NCBI GenBank assembly: GCA_965153355.1
Contig: OZ231127.1
Coordinates: 5,270,001-5,334,000, forward strand
Source: Flaccisagitta enflata
Lineage: Eukaryota; Chaetognatha; Sagittoidea; Aphragmophora
Length of the DNA stretch: 64,000 nt
Direction: 5' to 3'
Part shown: one piece after another, positions 23,922 through 36,008 of the stretch
How positions within the stretch are numbered: the stretch's first letter is position 1
How the letters are laid out: every line of letters starts with the position of its first letter
The notes under the pieces: model-generated
Database searches by the model: none
What the model was told of the DNA's origin: nothing
What the model saw: only the letters and a program-made list of their open reading frames with translations
Position numbers and translations under genes: made by a program

Positions 23922-24225
23922 AGTCTTCTTCTTCTCCTCCTCCTCCACCTTCTTCTTCCTCTTCATCTTCTTCATCATCTTCATTTTCTTCTTCTTCTAC
24001 CTCTTCTTCTTCTTCTTCTTTTTCTTCTTCTTCTTCTTCGTCTTCTTCTTTTTCTTCTTCTTCTTCTTCTTCTTCTTCTTCTTCTTCTTCTTCTTCTTCT
24101 TCTTCTTCTTCTTCTTCTACCTCTACTTCCTCTTCTTCTTCTTCTTCTTCTTCTTCTTCTTCTTCTTCTTCTTCTTCTTCTTCTTCTTCTTCTTCTTCTT
24201 CTTTCTCTTCTTTTCTTTTCTAGTG
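23922..24225. repeat. (CTT)n microsatellite
   Basis: About 300 bp of CTT with CTC and CAT variants. Confidence 0.95.
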
Positions 24226-24499
24226 AATATTGAAACTATTTCACATTCCAAATTTTTTTTTTTTGCATACCAGACTTTTACCAGTTTGGGGGCTTTTATC
24301 TCAATGTACTCAGATCCTTCATGTTCGCGGGCTATGTGCACCATTTGATGGGAGAAGAAACCCCCAAAAATTTCAGACCAATTGGATAATGCTGCCTCCC
24401 CCTTATTTCCAATAGGAAATGCACAGGAAGGAATTGACTCTTCCTTTTAGGCAGCAGCCCCGAAAGTGGTATTATAACTCACACATATGGGGATTTTCT

Positions 24500-24790
24500 C
24501 CTTCTTCTCCTCCCTCCTTCCTTCTTCTGTACCCCTCTCCCCAGCCACGAGGCCCTATCTCAGCCTCAAGGCCCATATCCCAGCCTTGAGGCCCAAATCC
24601 TAGTCTTGAGGCTCAAATCCCAACCTCCAGGCCTAAATCCCCATCCCAAGGCCCAAATTCCAACCTCAAGGATTTGGGCCTCAAGAACTGGGATTTGGGC
24701 CTCAGGTGGGATATGGGCATGAGGCTGAGATATGGGCCTCGTGGCTGGGAGAGTGCGGAGGAAAGAAGGAAGGAAGGAAAGAAGAAGAAA
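24500..24790. repeat. Foldback element with internal 20-bp minisatellite
   Basis: Left CCAGCCACGAGGCCC and CTCAGCCTCA words are mirrored as TGAGGCTGAG and GGGCCTCGTGGCTGG on the right. The symmetry extends outward into CTTCCTTC and GAAGGAAG tracts. The interior is a tandem of about 20 bp with consensus near AGGCCCAAATCCCAGCCTCA. Confidence 0.65.
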
Positions 24791-25014
24791 GAAAGCATAG
24801 TCATCGACCCTTCGCAGGGCAGCGCCCTGCTCCCCCCTCAACTTCAACCACAACCTACTTAAGCAGGGCACAGGTACCGCTGACCATCTAACGCTTTTGC
24901 GACTAACCATGGCAAAGAAAAAAAAGACAGTAATTTCATTGTACTCCTATGCATTCATCTTTTTTATCTGCCTAAAATCCTTTTAATTTATAATAATAAA
25001 TTGAATTATCTACA

Positions 25015-25209
25015 CAGCAAAAAAAAACAGAACTCAAAAAAGTTGATTTTTGGGTCTGTAGCATCACTTTTTATGAAAAAACATCAGAAATAAAAGAAGG
25101 GAAAAAACTTTAAATTTATATCTTTGAAAAAATTCATTTCGATGACTTTTACAAAAATTGATGTTACGGCTACAAAAATGGACTTTTTTGAGTTCTGATT
25201 TTTTTGCTG
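25015..25209. repeat. Small foldback element
   Basis: Inverted arms of about 44 bp (25015-25058 and 25166-25209) begin CAGCAAAAAAA and share CAGAACTCAAAAAAGT. A single 195-bp unit, probably a MITE. Confidence 0.65.
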
Positions 25210-25597
25210 AGTCACAAAATTGACATATTATGAACACCTGAGAACATTTTGAAAGATTTTCACAAAATCTTTCATTCTAGACCAATCCCAGATCTGTATC
25301 TCAAACGGTTTAGGAGCTAGAGCTCTGCAAAGAGAAGCACTATTTTGCTAAAATGCATTTTTTTCATAGGGATTGCGAAACTGAAATAGGCAACGTTTTT
25401 ACTCAAACTAATGCCATTTCTAAACGAATAAAGATAGCAATACCAGATTAGCGCCAAATGAAAGTACTTTCAAAGGGCTTCAAAATGACCTAAAATTTTC
25501 TATAGTTTTTTGAAGATTTGATGGCTAAATTAACTATTTAAAAGTGCGTCTTCTCTTTTATCCGCGTGGTAGAGATGCGTGGACGCATCTAAAAACT

Positions 25598-25880
25598 AAA
25601 GTGATGCTTTTTGGTAAAACTCGTTCTGTCTTTCACTTACAATGTATGTGAAGAAACTCGAAATTGTAAATGATTACAAATACCTTGGCGTGACTGTTGA
25701 AACTGGAAAGATAATTTCTTTTTCAAACTTACGGCCCTTACGTAATTTTAGATGTTCTGCAAATACTAAAAGATCATTATATGTGTTGAAGCGGCTTCGT
25801 TTAAGTTTGAAGATCTCGACGTTGTCGATCATTCAGAGGATTTCCCGTTTCAAAGTGAAGTGGACCGTCTTGTCGTAAAA
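25598..25880 (+). pseudogene. Non-LTR reverse transcriptase fragment, copy A
   Basis: KVMLFGKTRS, then after an in-frame stop VKKLEIVNDYKYLGVTVETG. These are the conserved V-M-x-F-G-K and Y-K-Y-L-G-V-T motifs at the end of the RT domain of Jockey/CR1-type elements. About 90 residues with a stop codon; no endonuclease or other domain. Identical in copy B. Confidence 0.7.
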
Positions 25881-26318
25881 TTTTAACTGAATGAATAACA
25901 GGGTGTACGTTTTGACCAATAAGGAATCGACACAACTTCGGTACTAGAGATGTTTATCAAAAAAAAAAAAAAAAAAAAAAAATCTTGAAGCGCCGATTTT
26001 TTTCAGTCACCAATTCTTAATTTATGCATCCCTTTAATTTTGACGCTACTCCATTTTACCCTATGTGAACCATTCTTTTTACCCATTACCCCTTACTTTA
26101 CGCTCGCACGGTCGCACCATTCTTAAGAATGAATGGTCTGTCTATAAATCACAAAAACAAAAAACCGTTTATGCTTATCCTTGATGCTTATTCGCATTTG
26201 ATTGATCACGCTTTGGCGAAACAGAATTTAAAAAAAAAATAAAAATGTGGTTTGTTACAGGCTATAAATGTGAAAACTCCCTTCTGTAACATCAGATTCA
26301 GATCAAGATTGCAAGACA

Positions 26319-27346
26319 ATGCAATTTTGGCGCTTAGTATGTGTCTTCAGCGGCGTGTGCCTCACGGTAGCGCATGCCGCGCCAACGCCCTCATCTCGTT
26401 ACGCGGTGAAACGCACAATTCGCAATACAATCGAGGATATCGAAGAGGGCACCAGAGGCATGAAAATGGGTCTTGCTTTGGGCATACTCACTCAAATCCA
26501 TCACATGATACATTCTCCAGACTGTAATTTGGCAACGACGCCTACTGTCGACAAATTCACTCCGTCCTCCATCGAAGGCGATTGGTTTTTGTCATACACG
26601 CAAAACAATTTCTTCACGACGATAGCGCCCGGTTCAACTCTCCGGCCAGAGGCCAATGATGACATGAGGAGAATAACCGTACTCGAAGATGCTCATGATG
26701 CCACCGACTCATCTGTAGTCAGATTCTTGGATTGCTCTCACAACGACGACGACTTCTGGATACATCATCGACAACAACAACAACAATAACAACAACAACA
26801 ACAACAACAACAACATCAACAATAACATAAATAAACAACAACAAACAAAAATAGTATAGCAACAACAACAATGAGTGATTACAGTAACGACAACAACGAC
26901 AACAACAACATCAAAACGGTTTTACCCTTCTCGGTTCGCCTCCAAGCAGAACATGGGATGAGTGTACGGAGTACGATATGAAATTTTCAGCTTCAGATCA
27001 CGGACTTCTCACTACGACTGCCCCTATTACTGTACAATGGCCCATATTTAAAGTATTGGTCCCGAAGAGTCGTTTCGACGGGATGCGAACCCGAATCGTC
27101 GCCGTTGGAAAAGAGTACCTCGTGATGGAAAGTTGCCTCATCTTCGACGGCAAATGTCCGATTCAAGGACTCATGCTTGACGTCTTCACGAGAAGCAAGA
27201 TCATCGCCCCGGCGGAATTGGAGCGAGCGAAAGCCATCGTCGACTCCGCGACCTGCTTCAAATTCGAAGACCTCGAAAAGCGCGAACACGCGGAAGATAG
27301 GCCGTTTGAAAGCGGCGCGGATCAAACTATCGTTAAATATAATTGA
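26319..27346 (+). pseudogene. Lipocalin-like gene, copy A, interrupted in the CAA tract
   Basis: The N-terminal 156 codons match the intact copy at 31813 exactly in the regions compared: signal peptide, then PDCNLATT and GDWFLSY. The CAA tract that encodes Gln in copy B has here become CAACAATAACAAC with several stops and a frame change. The C-terminal part (MKFSASDHGLL to IVKYN, 26978-27346) is again identical to copy B. The body is intact and only the repeat is broken, so the damage is recent, or the tract is misassembled. Confidence 0.7.
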
Positions 27347-27410
27347 TTGGTATTGATGATAAAAATGGTTCTCCGCATTTGCCACACGGGCAATAGAATC
27401 TTTTTAGTTG

Positions 27411-27595
27411 TGGACACGCAACTCTAAAATAGGCTTTGTCCGTGCGTTGGTCGGTCCGTTGGTCGGTCCGTTGGTCGGTCCATTGGTCGGTCCGTTGGTT
27501 GGTCCGTCACGCTTGAGTTGAAAAGTGGGAAAACGCGCATTTCCGCCCCTGCCCACCCTTCCGCAACTGGTGGCCGTGTATCCGGCCCTGTTCAA
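27411..27595 (+). repeat. Hairpin-ended element in unit A
   Basis: TTTTTAGTTGTGGACACGCAACT (stem with one G-T pair), CTAAAATAGGC, a GGTC/GGTT array, GAAAAGTGGGAAAACGCGCA, CTGCCCACCC, and right end CGTGTATCCGGCCCTGTTC. The unit B copy is at 32876-33066. Confidence 0.8.
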
Positions 27596-27949
27596 CGTCT
27601 TCGGCGGCGGTTAAACGCGTGATGCATGATGACCAGCGTCTATTCCGCGATCAATTTCTTATAGTTTAAATAGGTTAAATGCAATGAATATATTCATATG
27701 TCATTGTTAAACTTAAGGTGGAGGATTGACCAGTTTAAAGCGACATGTAATGATTTATAGTAAATTTCAAAGTGCGCATTAAACACCAGTGGGAGCTCCT
27801 TAGGTTCTTGTCCTTATTCTATTTTTTTTGTTTGTAATGTGATGTTGTCATGTAGTAAATTTCATGTGTTCATTTTTGGTTGCATGCACGTAACATTTTA
27901 CTCCTTGTCTTTATGCAGAGAACAGGTTCTCGAAAGCCTGACGAATGAC

Positions 27950-28103
<154 letters not shown>

Positions 28104-28289
28104 CTGCAAATATTCCACCGCCAGTACGATGCACGCGATGTGGAATTGTGCGTGAGGTTCTGCGATGGCTCCATGTTCCAGCAGATAATCGAATAAATCT
28201 CCGCCTGGAACGAACTCCATTCGAAGGAACAAATACGAATTGTTTTGAAATGGATCCCACGTCTCCAGTAGGAATGGATGCGAAAACGA
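28104..28289 (-). CDS. AGC protein kinase exon, duplicated downstream copy
   Basis: A 186-nt, phase 0-0 exon, identical in protein to the one at 33524-33709: SFSHPFLLETWDPFQNNSYL and MEFVPGGDLFDYLLEHGAIA through EYLQ. It covers kinase subdomains IV to VIa (hinge and start of the C-lobe). The acceptor is cacaccttttag and the donor is cag/gtgtgtgtg. Inclusion of both copies would repeat 62 residues in the catalytic core, so at most one can be used in a working kinase. Confidence 0.75.
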
Positions 28290-28327
28290 CTAAAAGGTGT
28301 GAAATTAAACAATTATTACTGGTGATG

Positions 28328-29503
28328 TTTTTAGTCGCGTGCACGCGACTCTATACCCCTTGCTTGTCCGTCCGTCGGTCGGTTGGTCGGTCGGTTGGTT
28401 GGTCTCATTTTACTTTTTTTTATTCGCTATTCCTATCAAGTCATTTTAAGTCAATTAAGTGATTTTGAGTCACCTTAGATCATTTTAAGTCATTTTAAGT
28501 CATTTTAAGTCACTTCAGTCAAATTAAGCTGGTTGACACTATTGAATTTAGCCAATTTTAAGTCAATCTAGGTCATTTTAAGTCATTTTAAGTAAATTCA
28601 AGTCAATTTAAGTCAGTTCAACTCAGTATAAGTCAATTTAAGGCAGTATAAGTCATTTTAAGTCATTTTATGCCATTTTTTAATTTTGATTTATTTAAGT
28701 CAATTTAGGTCATTTTAAGTCAATTTAACTCATTTTAGGTAAATTCAAGTCATTTCAGGTAAATTCAAGTCATTTTAACTCATTTTAAGTCAATTTAAGT
28801 CAGTATAAGTCAATTTAAGTCATTTTATATCATTTCAGTCATTTTTTAAATTCGTGTAGTATAGTCATTGCACTTTTTATTTACATAACTAAAGGTAATT
28901 ATAGGTTATTATGCAATTTTGGGGACTCATAGGTAATCATAGGACATTATAGGTCATTATGCAATTATAGGTAATCATAGGTCATTATAGTTTATTATAG
29001 GTCATTATGTAATTATAGGTAATTGTAGGTCATTAAGGGTAATTATAGGTTATTATGAAATTGTAGGTCATTATTGGTAATTATAGGTCAGTATATAATC
29101 ATAGGTAAATATAGGTAATTATAGGTAATTATAGGTAATTATAGGTAATTATAGGTAATTATAGGTCATTATATAATTATAGGTAATCATAGGTCATTAT
29201 ACGTAACTATAGGTCATTATAGGTCATTATAGGCAATTATAGGTCATTATTGGTAATTATAGGTCATTATGTAATTATAGATAATTATAGGTAAAGGTTA
29301 TTATAGATCATTATAAGTAATTATAGGTAATTAAAGGTAATTTTAGGTAATTATAGGTCATTATGAAATTATGGGTTATTATAGGTAATCAAAGGTCATT
29401 AAAGGTAATTATAGGTCATTATGTAATTATAGGTAGTTATAGGTACTCATAGGTCATTATAGGTAATTATAGGTCATTATAGGTAATTGTAGGTAATTAT
29501 AGG
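28328..29503 (+). repeat. Hairpin-ended element expanded into decamer arrays, unit A
   Basis: Stem AGTCGCG-tgca-CGCGACT (28333-28350), a short GTCC/GGTC array, then AAGTCATTTT-type decamers (about 28437-28855) and AGGTAATTAT-type decamers (about 28870-29503). It is truncated at the right by the MITE and the duplication junction. Confidence 0.75.
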
Positions 29504-29505
29504 TA

Positions 29506-29796
29506 CCGTATTTCTTGTAATTAGCGCCCGGGGCGCTTTTGAAATTGAAATGAAACATTGCTCCTTTAAACCTGTAATTAGCGCCCCCTCTTCACTGACT
29601 TCATTCCACTGTTTTATGAAATTTTCCTTTTTTTTACAATGTTTTTAACAATTCAATTCAATGAATCACTGAAAAAAGAAAATATTTTGTTGTATTGCAT
29701 CTTATTCTCATATGGTTTTTTCCAAAATATCTTATTTCTAATGGATTTTTTGTGATTTTTTTTTAAATCACCCTTATCATTAGTTCATTCTTTCAT
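29506..29796 (+). mobile_element. Truncated TA-flanked MITE, unit A
   Basis: Begins TA/CCGTATTTCTTG exactly like the complete copy at 34928 and stops within the element where unit A ends. The right TIR is missing. Confidence 0.7.
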
Positions 29797-29805
29797 GAGA
29801 TGTAC

Positions 29806-30428
<623 letters not shown>

Positions 30429-30591
30429 TTGGTATTAGCGGTGACCTCAAGTACTCCGGGGGTACAACGCTGCGTCCACATGCTGCTTAGCTTATTGAGA
30501 ATGATGCAATATTGCAACAATCATGTGGAATAATGCAATGATCTTTTATTTTGGGCGATTTCCTTGAGTTTTAACCATATATGACTCGTGC

Positions 30592-30645
30592 TGACCAACG
30601 GACCAACGGACGGACGGACGGACAAAGCCTCTTATACCACTTGGA
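30592..30645 (-). repeat. Fragment of hairpin-ended element
   Basis: GACCAACGGACCAACGGACGG through ACAAAGCCTCTTATA; the stem is lost. Confidence 0.55.
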
Positions 30646-31082
30646 TCAAAAAAAAGAAAAAAAAAGACGCACCTATCTATTAATTGATAAAGCAGATATA
30701 AAAAAAATTTTAGCTATTTTTAAGACAGACATTTTGAAAGATTTTCAAAAAATCTTTCATTCTTGACCAATCCTAGGTGTATATCTCAAACGGTTTAGGA
30801 GCTAGAGCTCTGCAAAGAGAAGCATTCCTTTGCTAAAATGCATTTTTTTCATAGGGATTGCAAAACTGAAATAGGCAACGTTTTTGCTCAAATTGATGCC
30901 ACTTCTAAACGAATAAAGATAGCAGTACCAGATTAGCGCCAAGTGAAAGTACTTTCAATGGGCTTCAAAATGACCTAAAATTTTCTATAGTTTTTTGAAG
31001 ATTTGATGGCTAAATTAACTATTTAAAAGTGCGTCTTCTCTTTTATCCGCGTGGTAGAGATGCGTGGACGCATCTAAAAACT

Positions 31083-31366
31083 AAAGTGATGCTTTTTGGT
31101 AAAACTCGTTCTGTCTTTCACTTACAATGTATGTGAAGAAACTCGAAATTGTAAATGATTACAAATACCTTGGCGTGACTGTTGAAACTGGAAAGATAAT
31201 TTCTTTTTCAAACTTACGGCCCTTACGTAATTTTAGATGTTCTGCAAATACTAAAAGATCATTATATGTGTTGAAGCGGCTTCGTTTAAGTTTGAAGATC
31301 TCGACGTTGTCGATCATTCAGAGGATTTCCCGTTTCAAAGTGAAGTGGACCGTCTTGTCGTAAAAT
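31083..31366 (+). pseudogene. Non-LTR reverse transcriptase fragment, copy B
   Basis: Same RT C-terminal fragment as at 25598, with YKYLGVTVETG and the same in-frame stop. Confidence 0.7.
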
Positions 31367-31442
31367 TTTAACTGAATGAATAACAGGGTGTACGTTTTGA
31401 CCAATAAGGAATCGACACAACTTCGGTACTAGAGATGTTTAT

Positions 31443-31479
<37 letters not shown>

Positions 31480-31812
31480 GAAGCGCCGATTTTTTTCAGT
31501 CACCAATTCTTAATTTATGCATCCCTTTAATTTTGACGCTACTCCATTTTACCCTATGTGAACCATTCTTTTTACCCATTACCCCTTACTTTACGCTCGC
31601 ACGGTCGCACCATTCTTAAGAATGAATGGTCTGTCTATAAATCACAAAAACAAAAAACCGTTTATGCTTATCCTTGATGCTTATTCGCATTTGATTGATC
31701 ACGCTTTGGCGAAACAGAATTTAAAAAAAAAAATAAAAATGTGGTTTGTTACAGGCTATAAATGTGAAAACTCCCTTCTGTAACATCAGATTCAGATCAA
31801 GATTGCAAGACA

Positions 31813-32264
31813 ATGCAATTTTGGCGCTTAGTATGTGTCTTCAGCGGCGTGTGCCTCACGGTAGCGCATGCCGCGCCAACGCCCTCATCTCGTTACGCGG
31901 TGAAACGCACAATTCGCAATACAATCGAGGATATCGAAGAGGGCACCAGAGGCATGAAAATGGGTCTTGCTTTGGGCATACTCACTCAAATCCATCACAT
32001 GATACATTCTCCAGACTGTAATTTGGCAACGACGCCTACTGTCGACAAATTCACTCCGTCCTCCATCGAAGGCGATTGGTTTTTGTCATACACGCAAAAC
32101 AATTTCTTCACGACGATAGCGCCCGGTTCAACTCTCCGGCCAGAGGCCAATGATGACATGAGGAGAATAACCGTACTCGAAGATGCTCATGATGCCACCG
32201 ACTCATCTGTAGTCAGATTCTTGGATTGCTCTCACAACGACGACGACTTCTGGATACATCATCG

Positions 32265-32361
<97 letters not shown>

Positions 32362-32820
32362 CGACAACAACGACAACAACAACATCAAAACGGTTTTACC
32401 CTTCTCGGTTCGCCTCCAAGCAGAACATGGGATGAGTGTACGGAGTACGATATGAAATTTTCAGCTTCAGATCACGGACTTCTCACTACGACTGCCCCTA
32501 TTACTGTACAATGGCCCATATTTAAAGTATTGGTCCCGAAGAGTCGTTTCGACGGGATGCGAACCCGAATCGTCGCCGTTGGAAAAGAGTACCTCGTGAT
32601 GGAAAGTTGCCTCATCTTCGACGGCAAATGTCCGATTCAAGGACTCATGCTTGACGTCTTCACGAGAAGCAAGATCATCGCCCCGGCGGAATTGGAGCGA
32701 GCGAAAGCCATCGTCGACTCCGCGACCTGCTTCAAATTCGAAGACCTCGAAAAGCGCGAACACGCGGAAGATAGGCCGTTTGAAAGCGGCGCGGATCAAA
32801 CTATCGTTAAATATAATTGA
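31813..32820 (+). CDS. Secreted lipocalin-like protein with internal poly-Gln
   Basis: 335 residues. Residues 1-20 form a signal peptide ending VAHA. The lipocalin hallmark follows at 69-96: a Cys, then a Pro-x-V-D-x-F segment and G87-D-W89 (GDWFLSYTQNNFF). A Gln tract of about 37 residues (with CGA/CAT interruptions at its end) splits the barrel region. The second half has KEYLVMESC, LDVFTRSKI and an Ala/Glu-rich helix AELERAKAIVDSATC, the usual strand-strand-helix-Cys ending of lipocalins. Lipocalins bind small hydrophobic ligands; the ligand here is unknown. A 5'-UTR acceptor (tttgttacag) lies about 60 bp upstream. The gene sits on the plus strand inside an intron of the minus-strand kinase locus. 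Confidence 0.65.
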
Positions 32821-32875
32821 TTGGTATTGATGATAAAAATGGTTCTCCGCATTTGCCACACGGGCAATAGAATCT

Positions 32876-33066
32876 TTTTAGTTGTGGACACGCAACTCTA
32901 AAATAGGCTTTGTCCGTGCGTTGGTCGGTCCGTTGGTCGGTCCGTTGGTCGGTCCATTGATCGGTCCGTTGGTTGGTCCGTCACGCTCGAGTTGAAGAGT
33001 GGGAAAACGCGCATTTCCGCCCCTGCCCACCCTTCCGCAACTGGTGGCCGTGTATCCGGCCCTGTT
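32876..33066 (+). repeat. Hairpin-ended element in unit B
   Basis: Same element as at 27411, with one fewer GGTC repeat block and a few substitutions. Confidence 0.8.
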
Positions 33067-33421
33067 CAACGTCTTCGGCGGCGGTTAAACGCGTGATGCA
33101 TGATGACCAGCGTCTATTCCGCGATCAATTTCTTATAGTTTAAATAGGTTAAATGCAATGAATATATTCATATGTCATTGTTAAACTTAAGGTGGAGGAT
33201 TGACCAGTTTAAAGCGACATGTAATGATTTATAGTAAATTTCAAAGTGCGCATTAAACACCAGTGGGAGCTCCTTAGGTTCTTGTCCTTATTCTATTTTT
33301 TTTGTTTGTAATGTGATGTTGTCATGTAGTAAATTTCATGTGTTCATTTTTGGTTGCATGCACGTAACATTTTACTCCTTGTCTTTATGCAGAGAACAGG
33401 TTCTCGAAAGCCTGACGAATG

Positions 33422-33431
33422 ACACACACAC

Positions 33432-33489
<58 letters not shown>

Positions 33490-33523
33490 ACACACACGCA
33501 CACGCACACGCACACACACACAC
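33422..33523. repeat. (CA)n abutting the kinase exon, unit B
   Basis: Reads as (GT)n from the donor of the kinase exon on the minus strand. Confidence 0.95.
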
Positions 33524-33709
33524 CTGCAAATATTCCACCGCCAGTACGATGCACGCGATGTGGAATTGTGCGTGAGGTTCTGCGATGGCTCCATGTTCCA
33601 GCAGATAATCGAATAAATCTCCGCCTGGAACGAACTCCATTCGAAGGAACAAATACGAATTGTTTTGAAATGGATCCCACGTCTCCAGTAGGAATGGATG
33701 CGAAAACGA
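33524..33709 (-). CDS. AGC protein kinase exon (hinge, subdomains IV-VIa)
   Basis: A 186-nt exon between cacaccttttag and cag/gtgtgtgt encodes SFSHPFLLETWDPFQNNSYL, FLRMEFVPGGDLFDYLLEHG and AIAEPHAQFHIACIVLAVEY plus LQ. This matches the AGC kinase pattern H-P-F-L...N.S.L...M-E-[FY]-V-P-G-G-[DE]-[LM]-F...E-P-H-A-x-F-[HY].A.I-V-L...Y-L. PKA-like kinases are the closest remembered group. It is entered in phase 0 from the exon at 36009, giving NEKRLLQ-SFSHPFLL, exactly the family order. Confidence 0.85.
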
Positions 33710-33750
33710 CTAAAAGGTGTGAAATTAAACAATTATTACTGGTGATGTTT

Positions 33751-35777
33751 TTAGTCGCGTGCACGCGACTCTATACCCCGCTTTGTCCGTCCGTCGGTCG
33801 GTTGGTCGGTCGGTTGGTTGGTCCCCATTTTACTTTTTTTATTCGTTTTATTCCTATCAAGTCATTTTAAGTCAATTAAGTGATTTTGAGTCAAATTAGA
33901 TCATTTTAAGTCATTTTAAGTCATTTTAAGTCACTTTCAGTCAAATTAAGTCATTTGAGTCATTATTGAATTTTAGTCAATTTAAGTCAATCTAGGTCAT
34001 TTTAAGTCATTTTAAGTAAATTCAAGTCAATTTAAGTCAGTTCAACTCAGTATAAGTCAATTTAAGGCAGTATAAGTCATTTTAAGTCATTTTATGCCAT
34101 TTTTTAATTTTGATTTATTTAAGTCAATTTAGGTCATTCTAAGTCAATTTAACTCATTTTAGGTAAATTCAAGTCATTTCAGGTAAATTCAAGTCATTTT
34201 AACTCATTTTAAGTCAATTTAAGTTAGTATAAGTAAATTTAAGTCAGTTTATATTATTTCAGTCATCTTTTAAATTTGTGTAGTATAGTCATTGCACTTT
34301 TTATTTACATAACTAAAGGTAATTATAGGTTATTATGCAATTTTGGGGACTCATAGGTAATCATAGGACATTATAGGTCATTATGCAATTATAGGTAATC
34401 ATAGGTCATTATAGTTTATTATAGGTCATTATGTAATTATAGGTAATTGTAGGTCATTAAGGGTAATTATAGGTTATTATGCAATTGTAGGTCATTATTG
34501 GTAATTATAGGTCAGTATATAATCATAGGTAAATATAGGTAATTAAAGGTCATTATAGGTAATTATAGGTATTTATAGGTAATTATAGGTCATTATATAA
34601 TTATAGGTAATCATAGGTCATTATATGTAACTATAGGTCATTATAGGTCATTATTGGTAATTATAGGTCATTATGTAATTATAGGTCATTATGTAATTAT
34701 AGATAATTATAGGTAAAGGTTATTATAGATCATTATAAGTAATTATAGGTCATTAAAGGTAATTTTAGGTAATTATAGGTCATTATGAAATTATGGGTTA
34801 TTATAGGTAATCAAAGGTCATTAAAGGTAATTATAGGTCATTATGTAATTATAGGTAGTTATAGGTAATCATAGGTCATTATAGGTAATTATAGGTCATT
34901 ATAGGTAATTGTAGGTAATTATAGGTACCGTATTTCTTGTAATTAGCGCCCGGGGCGCTTTTGAAATTGAAATGAAACATTGCTCCTTTAAACCTGTAAT
35001 TAGCGCCCCCTCTTCACTGACTTCATTCCACTGTTTTATGAAATTTTCCTTTTTTTTACAATGTTTTTAACAATTCAATTCAATGAATCACTGAAAAAAG
35101 AAAATATTTTGTTGTATTGCATCTTATTCTCATATGGTTTTTTCCAAAATATCTTATTTCTAATGGATTTTTTGTGATTTTTTTTTTAAATCACCCTTAT
35201 CATTAGTTCATTCTTTCATGACAAAGGGGGGGGCGCTAATTAGAAGGGGGGCGATAAATGCAAGAAATACGGTAATCATAGGTCATTATAGGTAATTATA
35301 GGTCATTATGTTATCATAGGTAGTTATGGGTAATTATGGGTAATAATAGGTCATTATAGGTAATTATTGGTCCATATGTAACTATAGGTGATCATAGGTC
35401 TTTAAGGGTACTTATAGGTCAGCATTTAATTATGGGTGATTGTAGGTAATTATAGGTAATTATAGGTAATCATAGGTCATTATGGGTAATTATAGGTCAT
35501 TATGTTATTACAGGTAATTCTGGGTAATCATACATCATTACAGGTAATTATTGGTCCATTCGTAATTATAGGTAATCATAGGTCTTAATAGGTACTTATA
35601 GGTCATTATTTAATTATGGGTAATTATAGGTAATTATAGGTCATTATAGGCAATTAAAGGTCAATAGGTAGTTATAGTCATTATCGTCATTACAGGAAAT
35701 AACATACTTATACAATAAGGCGATTACGTAATTAATTAAGTCTCGCACGCGACTTAAAGGTGTTGGCCTTGTTTTTT
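33751..35777 (+). repeat. Giant hairpin-ended element with decamer arrays, complete
   Basis: Left stem AGTCGCG-tgca-CGCGACT (33753-33770), a GTCC/GGTC array, AAGTCATTTT decamers (about 33857-34270) and AGGTAATTAT decamers (34315-34925). The decamers resume after a MITE (35274-35690) and are followed by right hairpin AAGTCTCG-ca-CGCGACTT (35738-35755) and GGTGTTGGCCTTGTTT. It is a roughly 2-kb version of the 580-bp element at 56651, which has the same two ends. Confidence 0.75.
34928..35272 (+). mobile_element. MITE with TA target duplication
   Basis: 345 bp with TIRs CCGTATTTCTTG and CAAGAAATACGG flanked by TA on both sides, inserted in the decamer array. CGCCC/GGGCG blocks follow just inside. 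The termini and TA duplication fit a Tc1/mariner-type non-autonomous element. No transposase frame. Confidence 0.8.
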
Positions 35778-35829
35778 TCAGCCAAGTGTACGCGAATGTA
35801 GAGGTTACAGTCGGTTGGTCTCTCACATC

Positions 35830-36008
35830 AGCTTAGGTAACTCTGATTTACGTGTACTAGTGGTAGGTGGAGAGATTCGCCTACAGTGTTGTCAGAACTG
35901 TCAATTTTCTCTCAACTCTAAAGTAAAGATGGCCGGTGCGGAGTAGCTAATTAGGGCACCAGTTGATGAGACAGGAATAGCTGCAGTAAAACGGTCTTGT
36001 TTTTCGAC
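35830..36008. other. Intron sequence between kinase exons
   Basis: No repeat or gene recognised between the end of the giant element and the donor at 36008. The donor is gtcgaa, a weak but GT-type site. Confidence 0.4.

Larger units (their letters stand above)
30736..35220. repeat. Tandem segmental duplication, unit B
   Basis: Second copy of the unit at 25249. Here the lipocalin-like frame is intact and the MITE and decamer element are complete, continuing past the duplication end to 35777. Unit B therefore looks like the source arrangement and unit A the shortened copy. Confidence 0.9.

Noticed and set aside
26760-26930. Variant genetic code (TAA/TAG as Gln), suggested by stops inside Gln tracts here and at 46167
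   Set aside because: The BEL/Pao, lipocalin and Gag-like frames all use standard stops at sensible ends, and the stops here come with frame changes typical of repeat decay.
28437-29503. CRISPR-like or regulatory array in the AGGTAATTAT decamers
   Set aside because: There are no direct repeats with unique spacers. It is a diverged 10-bp satellite within a dispersed element of a eukaryotic genome.
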